DNA of 64,000 nt from contig JAEUSB010000075.1 of the NCBI GenBank assembly GCA_016788865.1, positions 19,066 through 83,065 of the forward strand. Direction: 5' to 3'. Of the stretch, positions 1 to 7,977 are shown piece after piece. The position numbers and the translations under genes were made by a program. This DNA comes from Leptospirales bacterium. GTDB taxonomy: Bacteria > Spirochaetota > Leptospiria > Leptospirales > Leptonemataceae. The notes beneath the pieces are model-generated. The model was given only the letters and a program-made list of their open reading frames with translations, was not told the origin of the DNA and searched no databases. Positions within the stretch are counted from its first letter, which is position 1; the number at the start of each line of letters is the position of its first letter.

Positions 1-1272
1 TTCTCCGGATTGATCGCGTACTTCAAAACACCCATCAGTAAAAAGGAAAACGACCTCGTTGCCGTTGAGGGATCGCTGCTGAAGTTTATACTCTGAGTCA
101 GCAAAGATTCCAAGCGCCCTGCCCTCTGAAGGGCAAATTTCCAGCTCCTTCGAAAGGGGATGGTACAGTAATGGAGCTTCGTGACCGGCCGTGCAATACG
201 TCAGGGTCTTCTGCTTTACGTTGATTAGCCCATATACCGCAGTGATGAACTCATTGTGAAGATTATTTTTCAGAAGCGTATCCATCCGCTTCATTAGCTT
301 CTCAGGTTGATAGAGAATGTCTCTCTCCATAGCATGCAGAAGCATCTTCATCATGGATGAAATCAGCGCGGATGCAAAACCATGACCGGAGACGTCTGCG
401 ATCAGCAAGCCATAGACGCCATCTTCGAGCCTGATAATATCGAGAAGATCCCCTCCTACGTTGTTTGCCGGGAGATAGCAGAAATCTATGCTGACATACT
501 CGTCTGAATAGCGAGCCTGCGGGAGCAGTCCGCGCTGAACCCGTTCCGCCAGGCGCAGTTCCTTCTGCGTGCGCCGCTCATTCTCCTCAAGCACCATCCG
601 GGCGGCCTCAAGTGTTGCTACGTGACTCCACTCGCGAATGTTCCGCTCCCAATTCACAATCGCCAGGACAATTCCAATCGCTGCGGTTCCCATCATTGGG
701 GCAATGTGGGCCATTTGGGCGCTGGCTGCCAGGTCTCGTCCCAGACCAACCCCTAACACGAGCAGGTAGAAAACCATGTTCGAAACGATCAGCACAATGA
801 AGCGTTTGGGTTCATAGAACACAAGGAACGGAGCAGCCAGATGAACGAGGCACGCGGAGTACGTTGCTGCGTCCACATCTCGGAGAAAGTAGCAATTGGC
901 CGTCTGACCAACCAGCCATACGATAGCGTGGACAAACAATAGATTTCGGTAGGATATTCGCAGCTTTCTGGGAAAAGTCAGGAGCGCGGGAATGAAGAGT
1001 CCCAGCGCCATGGGAACACGTACCAGATACGTCTGAGGATCATAGGTATCCGCAATGAGGCGGTCTGTAAAGATGAAGGCTAAATGAAGCGGGGCAAACA
1101 GAATCCCCATCCACCGTACGTACAATCGCGACCGACGGTCTGCCATTGCGAGAAATTCAGGCGGGACCCCAAAGCCCAGTGCAACGGCCGGGTTCATGCG
1201 GAAATGCGTTACCATGGAATCCGAAAAGAGAACTCGGTCATGTGTGGCCGCAAGAACAAAATTCTTCAACAC
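1..1272 (-). CDS. Membrane SpoIIE-type PP2C phosphatase, C-terminus cut by window edge
   Basis: The reverse strand stays open from about 1272 to base 1, so the C-terminus lies outside. Near the N-terminus are several hydrophobic stretches, starting around YVRWMGILFAPLHLAFIFTD, which form a multi-helix membrane module. A short helical linker (NERRTQKELRLAERVQRGLL) leads into a SpoIIE phosphatase domain with the expected metal-ligand motifs NVGGDLLD, IADVSGHG and FLFTDG. This family dephosphorylates STAS anti-sigma-factor antagonists in partner-switching pathways. The gene directly follows and overlaps the STAS-like gene at 1266-1628, so the two are probably cotranscribed. The start is uncertain: GTG at 1272 and TTG at 1269 overlap the upstream stop, and an ATG lies at 1215. 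Confidence 0.85.
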   Translation of the reverse strand, partial: MLKNFVLAATHDRVLFSDSMVTHFRMNPAVALGFGVPPEFLAMADRRSRLYVRWMGILFAPLHLAFIFTDRLIADTYDPQTYLVRVPMALGLFIPALLTFPRKLRISYRNLLFVHAIVWLVGQTANCYFLRDVDAATYSACLVHLAAPFLVFYEPKRFIVLIVSNMVFYLLVLGVGLGRDLAASAQMAHIAPMMGTAAIGIVLAIVNWERNIREWSHVATLEAARMVLEENERRTQKELRLAERVQRGLLPQARYSDEYVSIDFCYLPANNVGGDLLDIIRLEDGVYGLLIADVSGHGFASALISSMMKMLLHAMERDILYQPEKLMKRMDTLLKNNLHNEFITAVYGLINVKQKTLTYCTAGHEAPLLYHPLSKELEICPSEGRALGIFADSEYKLQQRSLNGNEVVFLFTDGCFEVRDQSGE

Positions 1273-1628
1273 AGCAACAATGCATCCCGTAGAGTTGACA
1301 CGATGGGAATATCCATGCCGCCGAGCATTTCTTTGATTGTTGTGGCCGTACTCTGATCTGCCACGACCATTGGTTTGCAATTCTTCATCAGAAGTGGAGA
1401 TATCCAGAGGGATGCGAAGTGGTCCGCAAAGGTGAAGTCCGCGTCGAGCAGATCGAGTATGACGGGCCCTCCATAACCTGCTGCGGCGATGCGTTCCAGT
1501 TCCGGCCTCAATGAATCAATCGCTGCGTTTCCCTCTTTGCAGGCGGGAACAAAGCCAGTGACAGTTACAACCTGGACCGGATATTTTGCCCCTTCCATTG
1601 CTGTTACCTTAATCTTTACTGAGCTCAA
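1266..1628 (-). CDS. STAS-like small signalling protein
   Basis: A 120-residue soluble protein with alternating strand and helix segments and a C-terminal helix (STLRDALLL), in a layout like STAS domains. It lacks the clear DSSG phosphoserine loop of the two canonical STAS genes in this window. The start is TTG at 1628 with an AAGGA Shine-Dalgarno about 7 bases upstream. Its stop overlaps the start of the SpoIIE phosphatase. The pairing suggests that it is a partner or substrate of that phosphatase, which is inference. It could instead be a divergent response module of unknown function. Confidence 0.6.
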   Translation of the reverse strand: MSSVKIKVTAMEGAKYPVQVVTVTGFVPACKEGNAAIDSLRPELERIAAAGYGGPVILDLLDADFTFADHFASLWISPLLMKNCKPMVVADQSTATTIKEMLGGMDIPIVSTLRDALLLC

Positions 1629-1696
1629 TACGTAATCCTTATCCAGTTACCAGGAAAGCCGACGATCCAGCTCTGGCATGCTAAATGCAGTGAACG

Positions 1697-1721
1697 AGCA
1701 GAAAAGATTTTCTGCTTTTTT
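1697..1721 (+). terminator. Perfect 9-bp inverted repeat followed by T run
   Basis: The arms AGCAGAAAA (1697-1705) and TTTTCTGCT (1708-1716) are separated by GA and run into six Ts. By shape it is a rho-independent terminator on the + strand, but no + strand gene precedes it in the window. It lies 70-90 bases upstream of the leftward STAS-like gene, so it could equally be an operator. Confidence 0.4.
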
Positions 1722-1783
1722 CAGGAAAATCGTTGTCTGAATTTTCAAATTCAATATAAATATTCATAGATCGACTAGACCAC

Positions 1784-1800
1784 TGCATTCGCGGAATGCA
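1784..1800. repeat. Perfect 7-3-7 inverted repeat
   Basis: The arms TGCATTC and GAATGCA flank GCG. It is a candidate regulator-binding site between two divergent genes. No regulator gene is adjacent, so assignment is not possible. Confidence 0.35.
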
Positions 1801-1932
1801 TTCGGCACAATTTGTGTTTCTGGTTTGATGGTATTCAGTTCGATCAATGGGTGAAAGACGTCGGGGCCATCCCAGGAATGGGGTGGCTCTTTTCTTATTG
1901 CTACCCCTGCCGGCATCAAAAGGCTGCGGGTT

Positions 1933-2439
1933 ATGAAACGCATCCTTGCCTTTGTCGATGACATTTACGAAGATCTAGAACTCTGGTATCCAAAGATTCG
2001 CCTTGAGGAAGAAGGATGGCAGGTCGATCTGGCAGGCCCGGAGATCAAAACGTATTCTGGCAAGCATGGCTATCCGGCAAAATCTAACGTTCTGATAAAA
2101 GATGCAGTCGAGAGCTCGTATGATGCGCTACTTATCCCGGGCGGATTCATGCCAGACAAGCTGCGCCGTGATCCCAGCGTGATTGAGCTCACACAGGCTT
2201 TCCATAAGTCGAATAAACCTATCGCATTCATTTGCCATGGCGGCTGGATTCCGATCTCCGCGAAGATTCTTAGCGGTAAGCGGGCGACAGGTTCGCGCGG
2301 AATCAAGGATGATCTTGAGAATGCAGGTGCCATTTGGATTGATGAAGCCGTCGTAGTGGATGGGAATCTGCTTTCAAGCAGAACCCCTCTCGACCTTGCT
2401 GCGTTTGGCCGGGCATTTGTTTCCTTGATACAAAAGTAG
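1933..2439 (+). CDS. DJ-1/PfpI family protein
   Basis: A 168-residue protein of the class I glutamine amidotransferase-like superfamily. The signature AFICHGGW (around residue 100) gives the nucleophile-elbow cysteine followed by histidine. The DALLIPGG segment upstream and the N-terminal acidic residue (DLELWYPKIRL) match PfpI-type proteins. Family members act as cysteine proteases, chaperones or glyoxalase/deglycase-like stress enzymes. Which applies here cannot be told from sequence. A rightward MFS gene follows after a short gap and may share its transcript. Confidence 0.85.
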   Translation: MKRILAFVDDIYEDLELWYPKIRLEEEGWQVDLAGPEIKTYSGKHGYPAKSNVLIKDAVESSYDALLIPGGFMPDKLRRDPSVIELTQAFHKSNKPIAFICHGGWIPISAKILSGKRATGSRGIKDDLENAGAIWIDEAVVVDGNLLSSRTPLDLAAFGRAFVSLIQK

Positions 2440-2497
2440 ACAGTCCCATTTTTTGCAGTGTCCTGCGAAAACCGCGGGTTTGATTCTGACTAAAGCA

Positions 2498-3757
2498 ATG
2501 AAAAATCAAACGTCAGCCGCTTCCGTACCCTCTTCCGGATTTACCGGTTATCAAAAATTCATCGTCGCAATGATCGCCTTTCTCCAGTTTACAGTGATAC
2601 TGGATTTCATGGTACTTTCGCCACTGGGGGCCCAGCTAATGCTGGAGCTCCATATTACGCCGGCACAGTTTGGAATCGTGCTTTCCGTCTACGCCCTGAG
2701 TGCGGCAATCTCTGGTCTGGCTGCCGCTGGCTTCGCCGACAAATTTGACCGCAAACACTTGCTTCTGGTATTCTACGCTGGCTTCTTCCTTGGGACTCTG
2801 TTCTGTGGAATTGCGCCGAATTATCACTATCTGTTGGCAGCGCGCATCATAACTGGAATTTTTGGTGGGGTAATTTCATCGATCGGGATGGCCATCGTTA
2901 CTGATTTGTTCCCTCTTGAAATGCGGGGACGGGTCATGGGAATTGCACAAATGGCTTTCGCGGCGAGCCAGGTGCTCGGACTGCCCATTGGCCTGGTCCT
3001 GGCAACACGGTTTGGCTGGCATGCACCGTTTCTAATGATCACTGTTGTGTGTGCCCTGGTGGGACTTGCGATTGTATTTGGAATGAAACCCATTCGCGAA
3101 CACATCCATTTGAATCTTGGCCGTCATCCGTTTCGCCATCTTTACGAAACTGTTTTGCATAAGCCCTATCTAAGAGGATTTGCCGCCACAACCCTGTTGT
3201 CTACCGGCGGGTTCATGTTAATGCCTTTTGGAAGTGCCTTCGCGATCCACAACATGGGGCTAACGTTAAACGATCTTCCAGTCCTGTATACGGCCACTGG
3301 AATTTGTTCAATCGCATTTGGCCCACTCATAGGCAGGTTGAGTGACCGGATTGGTAGGTACGCAGTATTTTTCTGGGGATCCATCATCACACTTTTGATG
3401 GTTTTGATCTACACGCACCAGGGAATTACTCCGCTATGGCTCGTAATCATCTTGAACGTATTGCTCTTTGCAGGTATACTGTCGCGAATGATCTCTTCTC
3501 AAGCCATCATTTCCGGAGTGCCAGAACCTCGGGATCGGGGTGCATTCATGAGCATAAACTCTTCAGTTCAGTATGGAGCAGGGTCGATCTCTGCGGCGGT
3601 AGCGGGCCTAATTGTTGTACAGACTCCGGATGGCTTCATCCAGCACTATGATACGCTGGGCTACGTCGTGAATGTGGCGACAATATTTACTATCGTGGCT
3701 ATGTTCTACGTTAATCAACAGGTCATGGCAAAGCAAGCGAGCGCGGCTCAACCGTGA
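2498..3757 (+). CDS. MFS transporter (drug:proton antiporter-like)
   Basis: 419 residues with about 12 hydrophobic helices. The loop between helices 2 and 3 carries an MFS-A-like motif (GFADKFDRKHLLL), repeated in the second half as GRLSDRIGRYAVFF. The helix-5 region (GRVMGIAQMAFAASQVLGLPIG) resembles the motif C area of DHA1 exporters. It probably exports a small molecule across the inner membrane; the substrate is unknown. ATG 2498 is preferred over an in-frame TTG at 2453. The neighbour upstream is the DJ-1/PfpI gene, which hints at a detoxification pair. Confidence 0.85.
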   Translation: MKNQTSAASVPSSGFTGYQKFIVAMIAFLQFTVILDFMVLSPLGAQLMLELHITPAQFGIVLSVYALSAAISGLAAAGFADKFDRKHLLLVFYAGFFLGTLFCGIAPNYHYLLAARIITGIFGGVISSIGMAIVTDLFPLEMRGRVMGIAQMAFAASQVLGLPIGLVLATRFGWHAPFLMITVVCALVGLAIVFGMKPIREHIHLNLGRHPFRHLYETVLHKPYLRGFAATTLLSTGGFMLMPFGSAFAIHNMGLTLNDLPVLYTATGICSIAFGPLIGRLSDRIGRYAVFFWGSIITLLMVLIYTHQGITPLWLVIILNVLLFAGILSRMISSQAIISGVPEPRDRGAFMSINSSVQYGAGSISAAVAGLIVVQTPDGFIQHYDTLGYVVNVATIFTIVAMFYVNQQVMAKQASAAQP

Positions 3758-3864
3758 GCGAGGACAGGCAACCGAAGCCAACGCATCTGAGACGCGGGCC
3801 TGCTCTGCGCTTCTTGCAGATTGGTTGACGGACTCCAGGCACTGACCTTACCGTGGATTCAATT

Positions 3865-4191
3865 ATGGATATCGAGGCTCTTGAGAAAGATGGCGTTGCC
3901 ATTCTGCGCCTGTCCGGCGAGATAAACATGGACAATGCGGCAAGCCTTCAGCGCTCGCTGCAACGTTGCATGCAGTCTCGTATAGTCATTGATATGGCAG
4001 GTGTTACTCTCCTCGATTCTGCGGGCATCGGAGCCCTTATTGCGGCAACCCGAACCAACGGGGCCACGGTTAAGTTTTGCGGGATACGGACGGCTATATT
4101 TCGACTGCTTGAGCTCACAAAGGTTGATAACCTGTTTCGCGCTTATACAACCGAAGACGACGCCATCGCTGCGTTCTCAAGACCTGACTGA
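3865..4191 (+). CDS. STAS-domain anti-sigma factor antagonist
   Basis: 108 residues with the full STAS pattern: an N-terminal LRLSGEINMDNA strand, a central VIDMAGVTLLDSAGIGAL segment with the phosphorylatable serine of the DSxG motif, and a C-terminal LELTKVDNLF helix. In the SpoIIAA/RsbV family the dephosphorylated form binds a GHKL anti-sigma kinase, and SpoIIE phosphatases reset it. No kinase is adjacent; candidates in the window are at 12941 and 51916. Its 3' end overlaps the convergent mpl gene by 15 bases. An in-frame GTG at 3853 is an alternative start. Confidence 0.9.
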   Translation: MDIEALEKDGVAILRLSGEINMDNAASLQRSLQRCMQSRIVIDMAGVTLLDSAGIGALIAATRTNGATVKFCGIRTAIFRLLELTKVDNLFRAYTTEDDAIAAFSRPD

Positions 4192-5568
4192 TTTCTCCAG
4201 AAACGTCTCCAGGGATTTGTATATCCCTCCAAACGCGCCATTCGACAGGACCAGAATAACGTCGCCTGTCCTGGATCTCGAAAATTTCTTTTCAAATGAT
4301 GCAAAAAGGCTTTGCGGGTCTTTTGCATATGCAAATGTCCCCTTCTTCTTCTTGCCAAGACCGGCAACCAGTTCCTTCACGTTGAGTCGCTCGTCGCCAG
4401 ACACCTTCTGCCGATTGAAGACTTCCGTAATATAGACGTTATCCGCCTTTTGAAAGGCTCTGGCATAGTCGGCTTGAAATTCAAGTCGGTGGGAGCTTGC
4501 GCTGCGTGGTTCAAATAATACCGTTACCTTCCGACCCGGAAAGGACTGGCGGGCTGCCGCAATTGTTTCAGACACTGCCGTGGGGTGGTGTGCAAAATCC
4601 TCAATCATGGTAACTGAATTGCTCTGGAACCGAATCTGCTGGCGCCGCAGTACCCCGGGAAATGTGGCTATTGCATCACGAATCACTTCTGGCCTGATCC
4701 CAAGAGCCAGAGCCACCCGTGCGGCGGCCAGGGCGTTTCTCGCATTGTAATCACCAATCAGCGGGAAGTTTTGCAAGTCTCCAACTCCGTCCAGATACAT
4801 GCGATTCTGTTTCCGCTTGAAACCGGAGATGCCTTTGCGGCTCTTATTGGAAATCCATTCGAGCTTTGAAAAACTGTAGTCTTTCAATACTGTACGAACC
4901 CCGGGCGAATCGTAGTTTGCAACAACAAGTCCTTCTGACGGAATCATACGAATCAATCGCCTGAATGGTAGCATGTACTCCGTGATGTCTTTGAATATGT
5001 CTGCATGATCAAATTCAATTGCCCCGATTATCAGATAGCGCGGCCGGTAATGAAGAAACTTGGAACCTTTGTCGAAAAAGGCCGAATCATACTCGTCTCC
5101 TTCGATTACGAAGTACTTTGATCCTGGAATGGCAAACCCGTCCATTCCGTCTGCACGAACGCCACCGGCAAACAAACCCGGCTTCAATCCGGCCTCTGAA
5201 AGAATGTGATGGGTAAGAAACGTTGTCGTTGTCTTTCCATGCGTGCCCGCAGCAACAACCACCTGTCGTGATTTCAGGAAGAATTCAAATAGGGCCTGAG
5301 GCAGGCTCATGTATGGAACCGATGAATTTAGAACTGCCTCAACTTCAGGATTTCCTCGGCTGATAACGTTTCCGATTATGCATAAATCCACGTCACGAAC
5401 ATTAGCCGTATCAAAATGTCTGGCTTCGATCTTCCACTCTTTGAGACGATCCGACATGGGTGGATACAAATCACGATCCGATCCCGTCACGGTATGGCCA
5501 AGTTTTCGTAGCATGGCCGCTAGATTTCCCATTGCCACGCCACCGACACCGGTAACGTGGACCTTCAA
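4177..5568 (-). CDS. mpl: UDP-N-acetylmuramate:L-Ala-gamma-D-Glu-meso-DAP ligase
   Basis: 463 residues of the Mur ligase family. The N-terminal Rossmann segment (HVTGVGGVAMGNLAAML) is followed by the ATP-binding loop AAGTHGKTTTT and the C-terminal domain segment MIEDFAHHPTAV. Mpl reattaches recycled murein tripeptide to UDP-MurNAc, so it reuses cell-wall turnover products in the cytoplasm. The HVTGVGGVAMG start and the overall length favour Mpl over MurC. Its presence implies meso-DAP peptidoglycan, as in Leptospira. Its ATG overlaps the stop of the upstream membrane gene, indicating an operon. Confidence 0.9.
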   Translation of the reverse strand: MKVHVTGVGGVAMGNLAAMLRKLGHTVTGSDRDLYPPMSDRLKEWKIEARHFDTANVRDVDLCIIGNVISRGNPEVEAVLNSSVPYMSLPQALFEFFLKSRQVVVAAGTHGKTTTTFLTHHILSEAGLKPGLFAGGVRADGMDGFAIPGSKYFVIEGDEYDSAFFDKGSKFLHYRPRYLIIGAIEFDHADIFKDITEYMLPFRRLIRMIPSEGLVVANYDSPGVRTVLKDYSFSKLEWISNKSRKGISGFKRKQNRMYLDGVGDLQNFPLIGDYNARNALAAARVALALGIRPEVIRDAIATFPGVLRRQQIRFQSNSVTMIEDFAHHPTAVSETIAAARQSFPGRKVTVLFEPRSASSHRLEFQADYARAFQKADNVYITEVFNRQKVSGDERLNVKELVAGLGKKKKGTFAYAKDPQSLFASFEKKFSRSRTGDVILVLSNGAFGGIYKSLETFLEKSVRS

Positions 5569-6152
5569 GTAAACAGCCTGCCCAGAATTTTGAAACTTGT
5601 TACTACGTTAAAGGCAAGGACAACAAGTACGCTGGGGATAAGAATAAAGAAAAGAGCACCAGCAAGGCGGAAGACAGCCTTCTCCACGGGAAGGTTCCAC
5701 AAAGATATTGACGCACGCACGAAAAGCAGTATAGAATACGAAGCGGCCAGAACGGACATCAGTAGGCCGATAATCGGATGAAGAAGGAAGAATAACCCAC
5801 AGCTACACGCCGGGAGAGCACAAAACAACATGCCGTTTTCCGGCCGTTCCCTGCCTGGGACTTCAAGCACCGGCCCCTTTTCATTTAGTAGGATTCGATC
5901 GTATACCATGGCCAACAGGATCACCAGGGTTGGAATGGCCAGAGGTAGAATTAGTCGCATGGACGGCGAGAACCGGGTGCCAAAAATCCAGGGCAACGGG
6001 GAAAGAACGGAAAAGATTGGAATGTGTAAGAGCAGGATCATGTGCGAACTGAGAATTAGTTCACGCGATGACACAAAAGGACGGCTAAGGAAATCTTGCA
6101 GCGCTCCACTCCAATCGGAATAGAGCGCGCGCAAATCTGACAGTACGGTCAC
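5565..6152 (-). CDS. Yip1-like integral membrane protein
   Basis: 195 residues with five or so hydrophobic segments, for example MILLLHIPIFSVLSPLPWIF and ALFFILIPSVLVVLAFNVV, and no catalytic motif. The arrangement of a soluble N-terminal stretch then clustered helices resembles the Yip1 membrane family, but the match is weak. It overlaps the start of mpl by four bases and starts one base after the stop of tpx, so tpx, this gene and mpl probably form one operon. Function unknown. Confidence 0.7.
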   Translation of the reverse strand: MTVLSDLRALYSDWSGALQDFLSRPFVSSRELILSSHMILLLHIPIFSVLSPLPWIFGTRFSPSMRLILPLAIPTLVILLAMVYDRILLNEKGPVLEVPGRERPENGMLFCALPACSCGLFFLLHPIIGLLMSVLAASYSILLFVRASISLWNLPVEKAVFRLAGALFFILIPSVLVVLAFNVVTSFKILGRLFT

Positions 6153-6153
6153 G

Positions 6154-6666
6154 TTATCCGACCAGCTTCTTTACGGCCTCAGCGGTTTTGTCATAATTAG
6201 GCTCTCCGCCAATATCCGGCACAAGCTCGACGTGTTGAACTGTGTTGTCCTTATCGACAACAAAAACGGCACGCGCTGAAAGCCCCTTGAGCGCACCTTC
6301 AGTGATGAAGGTACCGTAAGAATGCGAGAATCCCATGTCCCGGAATTGCGATCCTGTTACCACGTTCTTAAGTCCTTCTGTGGTACAAAAACGCTTCATT
6401 GCGAATGGAAGGTCACCTGAAACTACAAGCACGACCGTGTCCTTCATCTCTCCGAGCTTCTGGTTGAACTCGCGAGTTTCTTTCTGGCAGACGGGAGTAT
6501 CCAGGGATGGGAGAGCAACCAGGACCTTTACTTTTCCTGCAAATGCGTCAAGTCCCACTTCTGACAGATCGTCCTTAACAACCTTGAAGTCCGGGGCCTT
6601 TTGCCCAACCGCTGGAAGATTTCCGTCGAGACGAATTGTATTGCCCTTGTGTGTTACCGTTGCCAT
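6154..6666 (-). CDS. tpx: Thiol peroxidase (atypical 2-Cys peroxiredoxin)
   Basis: 170 residues. The Tpx signature PSLDTPVC places the peroxidatic cysteine at residue 60. The resolving cysteine is C94 in KRFCTTEG. The enzyme reduces hydroperoxides with thioredoxin as electron donor. ATG 6666 is chosen because an AGGAG Shine-Dalgarno sits 7 bases upstream, although an in-frame upstream extension exists. It heads the leftward operon with the Yip1-like gene and mpl. Confidence 0.95.
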   Translation of the reverse strand: MATVTHKGNTIRLDGNLPAVGQKAPDFKVVKDDLSEVGLDAFAGKVKVLVALPSLDTPVCQKETREFNQKLGEMKDTVVLVVSGDLPFAMKRFCTTEGLKNVVTGSQFRDMGFSHSYGTFITEGALKGLSARAVFVVDKDNTVQHVELVPDIGGEPNYDKTAEAVKKLVG

Positions 6667-6742
6667 GTTTGCTCCTGAAATATGCCGGAATTGATTTTTG
6701 TATAGCATTCCAAACCGGGCCCTTATTAATCCAGTTCTTTTT

Positions 6743-7957
6743 ATGTATGATCGATGCTCCGGATTTCAGGAGAAAGCACTTCAGCAATTTGATTTGATTG
6801 CGCGCGACGCTGGCCTGTTTTCCGCCCGTTGGGCAAGACGGATACACCGTGCCTCACGGCTACCCGGCTTCCTGGGTGATGTTTTTATCCTGAATTGTCA
6901 CACCCTTCGTGAGCCGACCGAAAAGGCACCAATCCTCGCGTTTTCTCATAAGAAGATACACGATCTTTTTACCGTGGTGGAGCTCGCGCTGGCACGATCA
7001 TTTCCAATGCATGGACACACCGTTATTGCCCAGGGCGGCCTTTTCAGCGGAATGTATGTCTACCGGGACTGGGTTCCTCTGTTCTTTAAGCGCTGGCCAT
7101 TCCGCATGTTCAGCGAAATCCTCTCCCGATTCATTGGCCGCAAGATTGAAAGCCTTCTTCGCGGAGCAAACTGCCATCCGGTCTATCGTCGATTCCGCGA
7201 TGTTCCGTCTCGTAAGGTTTACGATAGCTATGTCTTTTCAGGTAAGCGAATTTCTGGGATGACCTATGATCAGTTTACCGAATACACTCGCAATGAAACC
7301 CAGAAGTCAATCGAAGCCGTGCGCACGAACATACAGGATAAGAATAAGTCGCTGGTGATTTTCCCTGAAGGGAAGTATCAGCAGAGCGGCGCAATCGGAA
7401 AGCTGAACGCCTTCTTGATGAGTGTCGCCCAGGAATCCGGTCATCCGCTCTTGACTCTGTCGATTACCTATGACGAACTTTGCCCCGACAAACGAGGTAG
7501 AATTGACACCTTCATAACGGTCAACAGAATCGAAAATCAGGACAAACTCGCAAAAGCCACGACAAACAGTCTACAGACCAACACTGCGGTCACGGCCAGC
7601 AATCTGCTGGCTTTGATACTCCTTGAAGCCGGAACCCAAACCGAAATCAGTTCTATGGAAAGTAATCTGGAAAAAATGTCGCATGCGCTTCCAGCGTTAG
7701 CGTTGCCATTTGATGAGCGGCTACTCGACGTTAACTTCAGAAAAGATCGGATCGAGCGCATGCTCGCCGCCAGGAAGAACTGGTTTAAGCGGTCAAACAA
7801 TGCATTGAAGCTGGTGAGTTCTGAGATGGCAAAATTTCAGACCTCAGAACGAACCGTAAACGACCTGGAGTGGAACAAGAACAACATTCAGCACGCAATC
7901 CCGGCACTGATGCAGATCTTGCGAGAACCTCCAGCCGGTAACGGCTCGGGGCAGTAA
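6743..7957 (+). CDS. PlsC-like glycerolipid acyltransferase
   Basis: 404 residues. The acyltransferase motif I is SHKKIHD (the HX4D pair, H69 and D74 from this start). Motif III is VIFPEGKY (residues 207-211 region), the glycerol-3-phosphate-binding block. The long C-terminal half, rich in charged helices, is unlike the short PlsC enzymes. It probably acylates a glycerolipid or related membrane lipid at the inner membrane; the substrate is unknown. ATG 6743 is preferred; a TTG at 6698 would add 15 residues. It ends convergent with the large SpoIIE gene. Confidence 0.8.
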   Translation: MYDRCSGFQEKALQQFDLIARDAGLFSARWARRIHRASRLPGFLGDVFILNCHTLREPTEKAPILAFSHKKIHDLFTVVELALARSFPMHGHTVIAQGGLFSGMYVYRDWVPLFFKRWPFRMFSEILSRFIGRKIESLLRGANCHPVYRRFRDVPSRKVYDSYVFSGKRISGMTYDQFTEYTRNETQKSIEAVRTNIQDKNKSLVIFPEGKYQQSGAIGKLNAFLMSVAQESGHPLLTLSITYDELCPDKRGRIDTFITVNRIENQDKLAKATTNSLQTNTAVTASNLLALILLEAGTQTEISSMESNLEKMSHALPALALPFDERLLDVNFRKDRIERMLAARKNWFKRSNNALKLVSSEMAKFQTSERTVNDLEWNKNNIQHAIPALMQILREPPAGNGSGQ

Positions 7958-7976
7958 GCTTTTCGAGAATGCTTAC
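7954..7976. terminator. Weak hairpin between convergent genes
   Basis: The arms GTAAGC (7954-7959) and GCTTAC (7971-7976) with an 11-base loop lie exactly between the acyltransferase stop and the end of the leftward SpoIIE gene. No long T run, so its strength as a terminator is doubtful. Confidence 0.3.
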
Positions 7977-7977
7977 G

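Larger units (their letters stand above)
1629..1932. other. Intergenic region with two perfect palindromes
   Basis: A 304-base gap between the divergent STAS-like and DJ-1-like genes. No convincing coding potential is seen on either strand. It holds two perfect inverted repeats (1697-1716 and 1784-1800) and an A/T-rich block around 1740-1765 that could serve as promoter sequence. No RNA gene was recognised. Confidence 0.6.
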
